A DNA stretch of 64,000 nucleotides from an uncultured Phascolarctobacterium sp. (GTDB lineage: Bacteria; Bacillota; Negativicutes; Acidaminococcales; Acidaminococcaceae). The notes beneath the pieces are model-generated. The model had not been told where the DNA came from. It worked only from the letters and a program-made list of their open reading frames with translations, and did not search any database. Of this stretch, positions 19,458-27,599 are shown piece after piece (the first letter of the stretch is position 1; each line of letters begins with the position of its first letter). The stretch lies in assembly GCA_947629685.1 (NCBI GenBank), contig CANREP010000004.1, positions 31,896 to 95,895 on the forward strand. Direction: 5' to 3'. A program made the position numbers and the translations under genes.

Positions 19458-20122
19458 AACTTACGGCTTTCACACAGATCATAGTGACGATTGCAGTAAC
19501 TGCCTGGGTATTCATCCTGCCGGTAGAAGCGGTGGCTACCATCCTGGTTATCGAGCTGGCGCTGCTTTTGTATATCAAACATGACAGGATGACGATGGCT
19601 GCTATTGGCGGCCTGGCTGTGTTTACCGGCACCATGGTGCTGCTGCAGCTGCTGTTCGGTACGCCGTTGGAACAGTCGTTGATTGGCGGCCTGCGTATGC
19701 TGGTGATGACTATGGCCTTTTTGTGTATGTTGGCTGCGACCAGGATCCAGGACATCGCCAAAGCGTTGGTAGATAGATTCCGCCTTCCCTGTGAATACGC
19801 TTTCATGCTTACCACGGCGCTGCGTTTCGTGCCTAATTTCCTGACAGACAGCGCGATCACGCTGGATGCTCAGAGCTGCCGCGGATACTCCAACCGGGGC
19901 AATATAGTCAAACGTTTTCTGGCCTATCTGGTAGTCATCAGGCCGCTGGTCATGCGTGCCGTTGCCAAGTCGGAGACTTTGGCGCTCAGTATGGAGCTGA
20001 AGGGATTCGGCGGCAATACGTATAAAAACATGCCATCAGAGCCGCTCGGCTTTGCCGATTACCTGGTGCTGCTTCTGGTAGTTGTCTTAAGTACCTACCC
20101 TTTCTGGATTGAATACATATAA
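19454..20122 (+). CDS. ECF transporter transmembrane component (EcfT/CbiQ-like)
   Basis: CbiQ-type C-terminal motifs (TLDAQSCRGY...RAVAKSETLALSMELKGFG). Confidence 0.9.
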   Translation: MKLTAFTQIIVTIAVTAWVFILPVEAVATILVIELALLLYIKHDRMTMAAIGGLAVFTGTMVLLQLLFGTPLEQSLIGGLRMLVMTMAFLCMLAATRIQDIAKALVDRFRLPCEYAFMLTTALRFVPNFLTDSAITLDAQSCRGYSNRGNIVKRFLAYLVVIRPLVMRAVAKSETLALSMELKGFGGNTYKNMPSEPLGFADYLVLLLVVVLSTYPFWIEYI

Positions 20123-20130
20123 AAAATTAA

Positions 20131-20163
20131 GGCTTCTGCAAATTTAATTGCAGAAGCCTTTTT
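20131..20163 (+). terminator. Rho-independent terminator
   Basis: GGCTTCTGCAA...TTGCAGAAGCCTTTTT. Confidence 0.9.
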
Positions 20164-20188
20164 GCTTAAGAGGGGGAAGCATTTATCA

Positions 20189-20740
20189 TTATTTAGCGGT
20201 TGCGGCGCTGTCAGCAGGAGCATTGAACGGGCAGTCGGCCGGCGGAGCCATGCGGAAATGTCTGCCGTGATGCCTGAAGCCGGGGCCATAGGCGCGCAGC
20301 GCCTGACGTTGTTCCGGGGTCATCTGTTCAAGACGTTCACGCATAGCCTGACGCTGTTGGTTACGGTCCTGGATGAATTGCTCTACCTGCTGACGTTGTT
20401 CGTCAGTAAGTTTGCTGAGACATTCTTCTCTGTATTTAGCGCGTTCAGCCTGCCATTGTTCCCGAGCCTGCTGACGCTGCTCCGGGGTCATCTTGGCCCA
20501 TTCGGCACGTTTTTCCTGCCATTGCTGCATTTGTTCTTCGGTAGGACGGAAATCTCTATGGTGTCTGTAGCCATAGTCGCCGTCAGCACGGCAGTGCAGC
20601 ATTGCTGCCGGGCAGCCGTTGCCGTTGGCAGGCTGGGTCTGTACCGCATCAGCGGCGAAAACAGCGCCTGCGCAGAGAGAGGTTAATACAGCGGCGGTTA
20701 ATAAGGTTTTTTTGAAGTTTACTTTCAACATATTTATCAC
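20189..20740 (-). CDS. Periplasmic Spy/CpxP/ZraP (LTXXQ)-like protein
   Basis: Signal peptide ending VFAAD; repeated KMTPEQRQQAREQW / KLTDEQRQQVEQF / QMTPEQRQAL; His-rich segments. Confidence 0.8.
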   Translation of the reverse strand: MINMLKVNFKKTLLTAAVLTSLCAGAVFAADAVQTQPANGNGCPAAMLHCRADGDYGYRHHRDFRPTEEQMQQWQEKRAEWAKMTPEQRQQAREQWQAERAKYREECLSKLTDEQRQQVEQFIQDRNQQRQAMRERLEQMTPEQRQALRAYGPGFRHHGRHFRMAPPADCPFNAPADSAATAK

Positions 20741-20921
20741 TCCTTGATTTTTGTAGGTTTCTTTTGTTTGATTTTATTGTAGCGGGGATTTATGACAAAA
20801 TAATGTTTTTTTGCTGGTTTACTGAAAAATTTTTTTGCTGCTGCTGACAAGTTTCTGCCATATTTTCCTATTATAATTTATAATATTGATAGAAAGAAAT
20901 TCAGTAGCCGGAGGTACTGAT

Positions 20922-21620
20922 ATGAATAAGATTTTGATTGCTGACGATAATAAGCAGATTACATCCATCCTGGCAGGTTATGCTAAAAAAGAAGGGCTGG
21001 AGCCTGTCATCGCTTTGGACGGGAAAGAGGCGCTGGATGCTTTTGCCAGGTACGGCGACGAGATTGTCATGATCCTGCTGGATGTGATGATGCCGGAGAT
21101 AGATGGCTTTGAAGTCTGCCGCCGTCTGCGCAAGGAGTCCATGGTGCCTATCATTATGGTTACGGCCCGCGGTGAAGATTACGACAAGATCATGGGACTC
21201 GATATCGGCGCTGACGATTATATCCTTAAACCGTTTTCCGCTAACGAGGTCATGGCCAGGGTACGCGCCGTACTGCGCCGGATACAGGTGCAGGAACAGC
21301 AGAAACAGAATGTTTATCAGGCTGGCAGCCTGTTTATTGACCTGGACCGGTACATGGTAAAGATCAACGATGAAGAAGTGCCGTTGACTAAGAAAGAAAT
21401 CGAACTGCTGTGGACGCTGGCGAAAAATAAGACCAAGGTATTCAGCCGTGAAAACCTGCTGGACAGTATCTGGGGTTATGATTATTATGGCGACAGCCGG
21501 ACGGTTGATTCTCATATCAAACGGCTGCGGGCCAAGCTGGATAAATACGAGCATATCGGCTGGGAAATTAAGACTATCTGGGGCGTAGGCTACAGATTTG
21601 AGGAGAAACAGGATGAATAA
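20922..21620 (+). CDS. OmpR/PhoB family response regulator
   Basis: ILIADDNKQI...ILLDVMMPEIDGFEV...KPFSANE; winged-helix DNA-binding domain ending IWGVGYRFEE. Confidence 0.95.
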   Translation: MNKILIADDNKQITSILAGYAKKEGLEPVIALDGKEALDAFARYGDEIVMILLDVMMPEIDGFEVCRRLRKESMVPIIMVTARGEDYDKIMGLDIGADDYILKPFSANEVMARVRAVLRRIQVQEQQKQNVYQAGSLFIDLDRYMVKINDEEVPLTKKEIELLWTLAKNKTKVFSRENLLDSIWGYDYYGDSRTVDSHIKRLRAKLDKYEHIGWEIKTIWGVGYRFEEKQDE

Positions 21621-23121
21621 CCGTATTGCCTGGAAGCTGACGGCATATTTTGCCGTGGTGCTGGTATTTTTTGCTTTGGCAGTAGGTGTGGCGTTTACCC
21701 ATCTTTTTAAACAGCATACGATAGATATAAAAAAGAAAGAGATGCAGGTGCGGGCGGTCAGGATTGCGGAAGTTATCAGCGATAACATGAGCTTCCTGCA
21801 GGAACGGTACGGCAACAGCATTTCCAACAGCAGATTCATCCAGTATCTGGATAATGTGACGATGGAAGATGTCTGGGTAGTAGATGCGCAGCGCAATCTG
21901 AATATGCCGGCTGCCGCCAGCCACCATATGCAGGGCGGACAGCAGGCTCAGGGAAGACGGCATCACCGTATGCAGCTGGAAAATAATCCCCGCGCTGCCT
22001 ACGATGCTTTATCCGTGGCTGCCAAGAGCCATATCGACGAAGTTTTTCAGGGCAAACCATTTACTCTGGAAGAGTTCAATCCCGTTCTGGAAGATATCGT
22101 CGTTACCGTAGGCGTGCCTGTCTATGACCAGGACGGACAGATCAGGGCGGCGGTGCTGCTTAATTCGTCGGTACAGGGGATGCAGGAGGCTGCCTGGGAA
22201 GGGATCAGACTGCTGTTAATCAGCGGTATTTTGGCTATGCTTTTGGTGATTGCGCTCAGCATCATTTTTTCCTGGCATTTTACCAGGCCGCTGAATATTA
22301 TGAAAGATATTGCCGGCCGGCTGGCTGACAGGGATTATCAAGCAAGATGTAATATCGTACGTGATGATGAGATTGGCGCTTTGGCCAGGACGATTGACGA
22401 ACTTTCCGGCCGGCTGCAGGCTGCTGATGAAGAAAGCCAGAAGCTGGAAAAACTACGGCGAGAATTTATTGCCAATATCTCCCATGAGCTGAGGACGCCG
22501 GTAACGGTAATCCGCGGCAGTTTGGAAGCGTTGCAGGACGGCGTGGTGACTGATGCGGAAGAAGTTAAATACTATTATGAACAAATGCATCGGGAAAGCA
22601 TCTTCCTGCAGCGTCTGATCAATGACCTGCTGGATTTATCGCGGCTGCAGAATGTTGACTTTCCTATCGAGAAAGAACTGCTGAATCTTTGCGATGTTAT
22701 CCAGGACGTGCTGCGCAGCGGCAGACAGCTGGGTGCGGAGAAAAAACTGCAAGTCACGGCTGTTGTGGACACGGATGTTTACGTAGTTAACGGTGATTAC
22801 GGCAGACTGCGGCAGATGCTGATGATCTTTGTGCAGAACAGCATCAAGTTTTCTGCCGAGGGTGGCAGTGTCGAGATAGAGCTTGAGAAAAACAAGCTGA
22901 CTGTTACCGACCATGGCTGCGGCATCAGACAGGAAGATCTGGCCCATGCCTTCGACCGTTTTTATAAAGCACGTAATGAGCATAATAAATCGGGCAGCGG
23001 TCTGGGTCTTGCCATTGCCAAGCAGATAGCTTTGCGGCATAATATGCAGCTGTCGCTGGAAAGTGAAGAACATGTATATACACGAGTGACAGTAACATTG
23101 CCGCCTAAAGAGGAAGTATGA
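21613..23121 (+). CDS. Sensor histidine kinase (HAMP, HisKA, HATPase_c)
   Basis: FIANISHELRTPVTVIRGSLEAL; DHGCGIRQEDLAHAFDRFYKA; GSGLGLAIAKQIA; His-rich segment in sensor region. Confidence 0.95.
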   Translation: MNNRIAWKLTAYFAVVLVFFALAVGVAFTHLFKQHTIDIKKKEMQVRAVRIAEVISDNMSFLQERYGNSISNSRFIQYLDNVTMEDVWVVDAQRNLNMPAAASHHMQGGQQAQGRRHHRMQLENNPRAAYDALSVAAKSHIDEVFQGKPFTLEEFNPVLEDIVVTVGVPVYDQDGQIRAAVLLNSSVQGMQEAAWEGIRLLLISGILAMLLVIALSIIFSWHFTRPLNIMKDIAGRLADRDYQARCNIVRDDEIGALARTIDELSGRLQAADEESQKLEKLRREFIANISHELRTPVTVIRGSLEALQDGVVTDAEEVKYYYEQMHRESIFLQRLINDLLDLSRLQNVDFPIEKELLNLCDVIQDVLRSGRQLGAEKKLQVTAVVDTDVYVVNGDYGRLRQMLMIFVQNSIKFSAEGGSVEIELEKNKLTVTDHGCGIRQEDLAHAFDRFYKARNEHNKSGSGLGLAIAKQIALRHNMQLSLESEEHVYTRVTVTLPPKEEV

Positions 23122-23136
23122 CATGGGGAGGAAAAG

Positions 23137-23889
23137 ATGAATAAATATGGTTGCGAGGGACTCAGCGTCGTCATCAGCGGCGGCACTTCCGGGATCGGGC
23201 TGGCTGCCGCTGAAAAAATGCTGTTAGACGGAGCAGCTTCTGTATGCCTGTTAGGGCGCAGTAAAGCAAGAGGAGAAACTGCGGTAAAAAGTCTTTGGGA
23301 AAAGACAGGCAGGGAAGCGCTTTATCTGCAATGTGATGTTTCACATCAGGAAGAGTGTGTTAAGGCGTTTCAGCAGCTGGGAGTTAAGCAGGATATTTTG
23401 ATTGCTTCTGCAGGTATCTATACGGAAGAACGCTTAGAACAGATTAGTGAGCAGAGCTTTGAACTTTTGGACACTAATGTTAAGGGGACTGTTTATTTCC
23501 TGCAGGCAGGGCTGCCTTATCTTGAGGCAGGTGGAAGTATTGTGACTGTTGCTTCTGATGCGGGGGTGAGCGGTAATTATGGCTGTCCGCTCTACTGCGC
23601 ATCTAAGGGAGCTGTGGTTGCACTGACCAGGGCGCTGGCGCTTGATCTGGCTCCTGTGGTAAGGGTTAATTGCGTCTGTCCGGCGGATGTTGATACGCCG
23701 CTGCTGCATCGGCAGCTGGAACAGTGCGGAGGCAGTTATGGCATTGAAGATATGAGCTCGGTATATCCGCTGCAGCGTATTGCGCAGGCGGAAGAGATTG
23801 CCCATGTAATCTGTTCGGTGGCATCGCCGCAAAATAGTTTTATGACCGGCAGCATCATCACCGTTGACGGTGGTCTGACAGCTAAATAA
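23137..23889 (+). CDS. SDR family oxidoreductase
   Basis: VVISGGTSGIGLAAAEKM; YCASKGAVVALTRALALDLAP; SIITVDGGLTAK. Confidence 0.93.
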   Translation: MNKYGCEGLSVVISGGTSGIGLAAAEKMLLDGAASVCLLGRSKARGETAVKSLWEKTGREALYLQCDVSHQEECVKAFQQLGVKQDILIASAGIYTEERLEQISEQSFELLDTNVKGTVYFLQAGLPYLEAGGSIVTVASDAGVSGNYGCPLYCASKGAVVALTRALALDLAPVVRVNCVCPADVDTPLLHRQLEQCGGSYGIEDMSSVYPLQRIAQAEEIAHVICSVASPQNSFMTGSIITVDGGLTAK

Positions 23890-23893
23890 ATAG

Positions 23894-23923
23894 AAAAGCT
23901 CTGCCTTTTGGCAGAGCTTTTTT
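23894..23923 (+). terminator. Rho-independent terminator
   Basis: AAAAGCTCTGCCttttGGCAGAGCTTTTTT. Confidence 0.9.
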
Positions 23924-23990
23924 CGCCTAAAGCAGTAAAGCGTGCTATAATATAAAGATGGAATATTTATGTATTGTGAGGGGAATTTTT

Positions 23991-24794
23991 ATGAATAAAG
24001 ATTTGCCGATAGGCGTGATAGATTCAGGAGTAGGCGGTTTATCCGTGCTTAAATGCCTGCGTCAGGCGCTGCCTGATGAGCAGTTTATCTATGTGGGGGA
24101 TACGGCTCGTACTCCCTACGGTTCGCGCACGGAAGCCGAAGTGCGTACTTTTGTGGAAGAGATGCTTTGCTGGCTGGATAAACAGCAGATCAAATTGGCG
24201 GTCATTGCCTGCAATACGATTACCGTCCTGGGTATTGATACGCTGCAAAAAGAGCATAAATTTCCGCTGGTGGGTATGTCTAAAGGCGAAGAACTCGTCC
24301 TGCAGGCCAGCAGGAATAAGAAAATCGGCGTTATGGCAACACCTTTTACCGTAAGTACGCGTGCGCATGAGAAGGCAATTTTAGCTAAAGATTCACAGGC
24401 CCAGGTTTATTTGCAGCCATGTCCTGATTTTGTACCGCTCATTGAAAAGGAGATATTATCAGGAGCAGAAGTACAGCAGGCTGTGGCAAAATATGCAGAT
24501 CCTTTAAAAGCAGATGGTGTTGACACGGTTATCCTTTCCTGCACTCACTATCCTTTTATTAAAAACATTATCAGTGATGAGTTTGGAGCGCAGGTTACCG
24601 TGATAGACCCGGCGGAAGCAACTGCAGCACTGACTAAGGATTTATTGGCAAACAATGGCTTGCTGCGTACTTCGCAAGCTGCAGAGAGTATCATCTGCAG
24701 TACGGCGGATATCGGCAGGGTAAGACGCTTGGCTGAATTTATGCTGCCGCAGGGAAATTACCTTTACCGTCAGATTTGCCTTACAGAAAAATAA
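23991..24794 (+). CDS. murI: Glutamate racemase
   Basis: PIGVIDSGVGGLSVLKCLRQALP...YVGDTARTPYGSR...IACNTITV...ILSCTHYPF. Confidence 0.95.
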   Translation: MNKDLPIGVIDSGVGGLSVLKCLRQALPDEQFIYVGDTARTPYGSRTEAEVRTFVEEMLCWLDKQQIKLAVIACNTITVLGIDTLQKEHKFPLVGMSKGEELVLQASRNKKIGVMATPFTVSTRAHEKAILAKDSQAQVYLQPCPDFVPLIEKEILSGAEVQQAVAKYADPLKADGVDTVILSCTHYPFIKNIISDEFGAQVTVIDPAEATAALTKDLLANNGLLRTSQAAESIICSTADIGRVRRLAEFMLPQGNYLYRQICLTEK

Positions 24795-24878
24795 CAAAAG
24801 TTATTTACATTTTTTTTACATAATTGTAAAAAAAGCAGGAATTTAGGGATTTATGTCTAATACATAAAAAGTATTGAA

Positions 24879-24899
24879 GGAGGTTAGAAGATAACCTCC
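24879..24899 (+). other. Hairpin in the leader of the Mrp/Mbh-type operon
   Basis: GGAGGTTA-gaaga-TAACCTCC, 8 perfect bp. Confidence 0.8.
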
Positions 24900-24926
24900 C
24901 TGTCAAATAACTGCATTTGTACATAT

Positions 24927-25018
24927 GGCCGTGGTCGGAGCAAGCAGATGCCGGTTTCACAATAACGTATTGTGAAACTGGTATTCTGTTTGATTTTATG
25001 GTTGCGCCGATTGCGGTT
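24927..25018 (+). ncRNA. Candidate structured RNA leader: long composite hairpin upstream of mrpE
   Basis: 24927-24943 pairs with 25002-25018 (16/17, several G-U); 24944-24963 pairs with 24969-24989 (20 bp, one bulge); asymmetric 3' bulge 24990-25001. Confidence 0.6.
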
Positions 25019-25051
25019 GCAGATAATCTTTTCAGAAGAAAGGTGGTAACC

Positions 25052-25627
25052 GTGGAAAAACAGAGTGTTTTGCATGATAAAAGCATAGTCGGTTCCCCGG
25101 TAGTGCATTTGGTAGGTATGGCGGTGGTGTTATTTGCTTTCTGGATGATTTTGTCCGGCCGTACAGAAGTTAAATTTATAGTCTATGGTATACTGACGAG
25201 CGTAGTTACATCCTGGATAACCTATCCGCTGCTTTTGGTTCCTAACAAGGACGGCAGCAAGAAGTTTTTTGTTTTTGGCATCTCGCTGCCGAAATTGCTG
25301 AAATATTCCCTGTGGCTGCTGTGGCAGCTGGTACTGGCAAATATTGACGTCGCTAAGGCGACGACCAGCCAGGAGCTTGATATCGACCCAAAGGTAGTAC
25401 GCTTTTATTTCAGGTCAGAAAATCCTATGGCGGCTGTGGTACTGGCCGATTCTATTACGTTGACGCCGGGGACGGTAACCATCAACGTTACTGACGACGG
25501 CCTGTTTGAAATCCACGCACTGACCAAAGGCGCGGCTGCCGGAGTGCTGGACGGCAGTATGCAGGAACAGGTAGCCAAGCTGTTTGGCGAAAAGCTTGAT
25601 TTTGCGGTTGCAGAAGGTGAGGGCTGA
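25052..25627 (+). CDS. mrpE: Na+/H+ antiporter subunit E (MrpE/MnhE; MbhA-like), GTG start
   Basis: Two N-terminal TMs; MVAVVLADSITLTPGTVTINVTDDGLFEIHAL-type MrpE motif; RBS gaaaggtgg upstream of GTG 25052. Confidence 0.88.
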   Translation: MEKQSVLHDKSIVGSPVVHLVGMAVVLFAFWMILSGRTEVKFIVYGILTSVVTSWITYPLLLVPNKDGSKKFFVFGISLPKLLKYSLWLLWQLVLANIDVAKATTSQELDIDPKVVRFYFRSENPMAAVVLADSITLTPGTVTINVTDDGLFEIHALTKGAAAGVLDGSMQEQVAKLFGEKLDFAVAEGEG

Positions 25628-25629
25628 TT

Positions 25630-25893
25630 ATGAATATTATCTTTGCTATCCTGATGGTTTCTATTATCTTTGTCATCGCCATGATGCTGCAGCGCGTGTT
25701 CCAGGGGCCTACCATTTACGACCGTATGAATGGCTTAGGCGTCATCGGCGCAGATACCATCCTGCTTTTAGTGCTGTTCGGCTATATCGACCAGCGTCCA
25801 GATATGTATGTGGATATCGCCATATCCTATGCGATGCTGGGATTTGTCGGCTCGGTAATCGTGGCTAAATATTTGGGAGGTAAGAACATATGA
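25630..25893 (+). CDS. mrpF: Antiporter subunit F (MrpF/MnhF)
   Basis: RVFQGPTIYDRMNGLGVIGADTILLLVL. Confidence 0.9.
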   Translation: MNIIFAILMVSIIFVIAMMLQRVFQGPTIYDRMNGLGVIGADTILLLVLFGYIDQRPDMYVDIAISYAMLGFVGSVIVAKYLGGKNI

Positions 25894-26246
25894 CATTTGA
25901 TTTTACCGCCAGAGAATTTTTGGCAGCGCTTTTCATGCTCGGCGGAGCAATCTTCTTTTTAGCTTCTGCCATCGGTATGATGCGCCTGCCTGATTTTTAC
26001 AGCAGGATCCATGCTTCCGGCAACAGTGAGACCCTCGGCTGTATGCTTTCCTTTATCGGACTGATGATCTATGAAGGGGCGACGCTGACTACCGTGAAGA
26101 TGGCCCTGGTATTTATTATCGTATTTTTAGCCAATCCTATTGGCTCACATATTCTCAGCAAGGCTGCCTATAAGTCCGGGCATAAGGTATGGACTCTGCA
26201 GGATTTGAAAAAGGAGGAAGATGAAGATGCAGATTTACATCATTGA
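25890..26246 (+). CDS. mrpG: Antiporter subunit G (MrpG/MnhG)
   Basis: IGMMRLPDFYSRIHASGNSETLGCML...NPIGSHILSKAAY. Confidence 0.93.
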   Translation: MTFDFTAREFLAALFMLGGAIFFLASAIGMMRLPDFYSRIHASGNSETLGCMLSFIGLMIYEGATLTTVKMALVFIIVFLANPIGSHILSKAAYKSGHKVWTLQDLKKEEDEDADLHH

Positions 26247-26469
26247 AGCAGTTCTGCTTATTTTCCTCATCCTGATAACCTGTGCGGTTATCTTCTGTAA
26301 GGATATCCTGAGCGCAGCTATCATCTACAGCGCTTTCAGCTTCTGCGCGGTGCTGCTGTATCTGATGATGGGCGCGCCTGACGTTGCCTTTACGGAGGCC
26401 GTCATCGGTACGATCTCGACCATCTTTTTTGTAGCTTCGCTGAAGAAAATTGACAGGTGGTGTAAATAA
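26221..26469 (+). CDS. MbhD-like subunit (MrpA C-terminal segment, DUF4040-type)
   Basis: CKDILSAAIIYSAFSFCAVLLYLMMGAPDVAFTEAVIGTISTIFFV. Confidence 0.85.
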   Translation: MKMQIYIIEAVLLIFLILITCAVIFCKDILSAAIIYSAFSFCAVLLYLMMGAPDVAFTEAVIGTISTIFFVASLKKIDRWCK

Positions 26470-26795
26470 TGCGTGGATTAGTAGCTGTGCTGCTGGCTGT
26501 TATTACCAGCATGTTCTGTACTGTCGTGACTTATCTGCCGGAAATCGGCGATGTCGATACCGCTCCGAATCAGCATGTTACGCCTACGTACATTTCCCGC
26601 AGTGCTGAAGATACCGGCTCGCCCAATATTGTTACCGGCGTAATTATCGATTACAGGGGTTTTGATACTATGTGGGAAACTTCGGTAATGTTCTTGGCCG
26701 GGCTGACTACGGTGCTGGTGCTGACCAGCAATACTGTGGGCAGGCGACCGGAAGAAGAGCCGGAAGATCCTGATGAAGGGGAGGTAATCAAATGA
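26469..26795 (+). CDS. MbhE/MrpB-N-like antiporter subunit
   Basis: SPNIVTGVIIDYRGFDTMWETSVMFLAGLTTVLVL motif. Confidence 0.82.
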   Translation: MRGLVAVLLAVITSMFCTVVTYLPEIGDVDTAPNQHVTPTYISRSAEDTGSPNIVTGVIIDYRGFDTMWETSVMFLAGLTTVLVLTSNTVGRRPEEEPEDPDEGEVIK

Positions 26796-27241
26796 GAGAA
26801 CCTTTTGGCGGTCTGATTTTAAATATTGCCTTCCGTATGCTGGTACCGTTTACTATCGTGTACGGCATCTATGTTCTGTGTTTAGGCGAGTTTTCTCCCG
26901 GTGGCGGTTTCCAGGCTGGCGCTTTGCTTTCAGTCGGAGTTTTGCTGTCGCGGATGATTATGGGGGAAAATGCTAAATTCAATGTAGCCGGCAAGACGTC
27001 TGTAGTGTTGGCGGGCGTGGGAACTTTTCTTTATACTTTTACCGGCTGGCTGACGCTTTTTGGCGGCGGCAGATTTTTGGAATATGATTTTATGCCCATC
27101 CATATGGAGCCCATGCACGAGATGCATGCCATGGCAATCTTTCTGATTGAAATCGGCGTTGCCGTCTGCGTCATGATGACTATTATCAACCTGATGGACG
27201 CAATCATAAAAAGGGGGGACGAAGATGGAAGTAGTAAATGA
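26792..27241 (+). CDS. mrpB: Antiporter subunit B (MnhB domain; MbhF-like)
   Basis: FTIVYGIYVLCLGEFSPGGGFQAGALLSVGVLL. Confidence 0.9.
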   Translation: MREPFGGLILNIAFRMLVPFTIVYGIYVLCLGEFSPGGGFQAGALLSVGVLLSRMIMGENAKFNVAGKTSVVLAGVGTFLYTFTGWLTLFGGGRFLEYDFMPIHMEPMHEMHAMAIFLIEIGVAVCVMMTIINLMDAIIKRGDEDGSSK

Positions 27242-27599
27242 ATTCTTAAAAACTAAAGGCATCTATTCCCTGGTTATGATTTTGTTCTTCCTGGGTGTGT
27301 ACGGTATGGTTCTGAGCAAGAACTATATGAAGAAGCTGATGGCGATGAATGTCATGCAGGTTGCCGTTATCTATTTTTATCTGTGTTTTGCCCAAAAAGA
27401 CGGCGGTATGATACCTATTTTAAATGGTGCGACTACCAATCCTGACGCTTATATCAATCCTTTGCCACATGGTCTGATGCTGACGGCGATCGTTGTCAGC
27501 CTTGGTACTACAGGTGTGGCTATCGCCTTACTGATGCGTATTAAGGAAATCTACGGCTCTGTGGAAGAAGTAGAGGTTTTAAGGAGGGCTAGCAAATGA
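27225..27599 (+). CDS. mrpC: Antiporter subunit C (MrpC/NuoK-like)
   Basis: IYSLVMILFFLGVYGMVLSKNYMKKLMAMNVMQ...DPLPHGLMLTAIVVSLGTTGVAIALL-type motif. Confidence 0.92.
   Translation: MEVVNEFLKTKGIYSLVMILFFLGVYGMVLSKNYMKKLMAMNVMQVAVIYFYLCFAQKDGGMIPILNGATTNPDAYINPLPHGLMLTAIVVSLGTTGVAIALLMRIKEIYGSVEEVEVLRRASK

Noticed and set aside
24917-25051. N-terminal extension of the MrpE ORF (MYIWPWSEQADAGFTIT...)
   Set aside because: This stretch is the highly base-paired leader; a good RBS and GTG at 25052 give an MrpE-like start.
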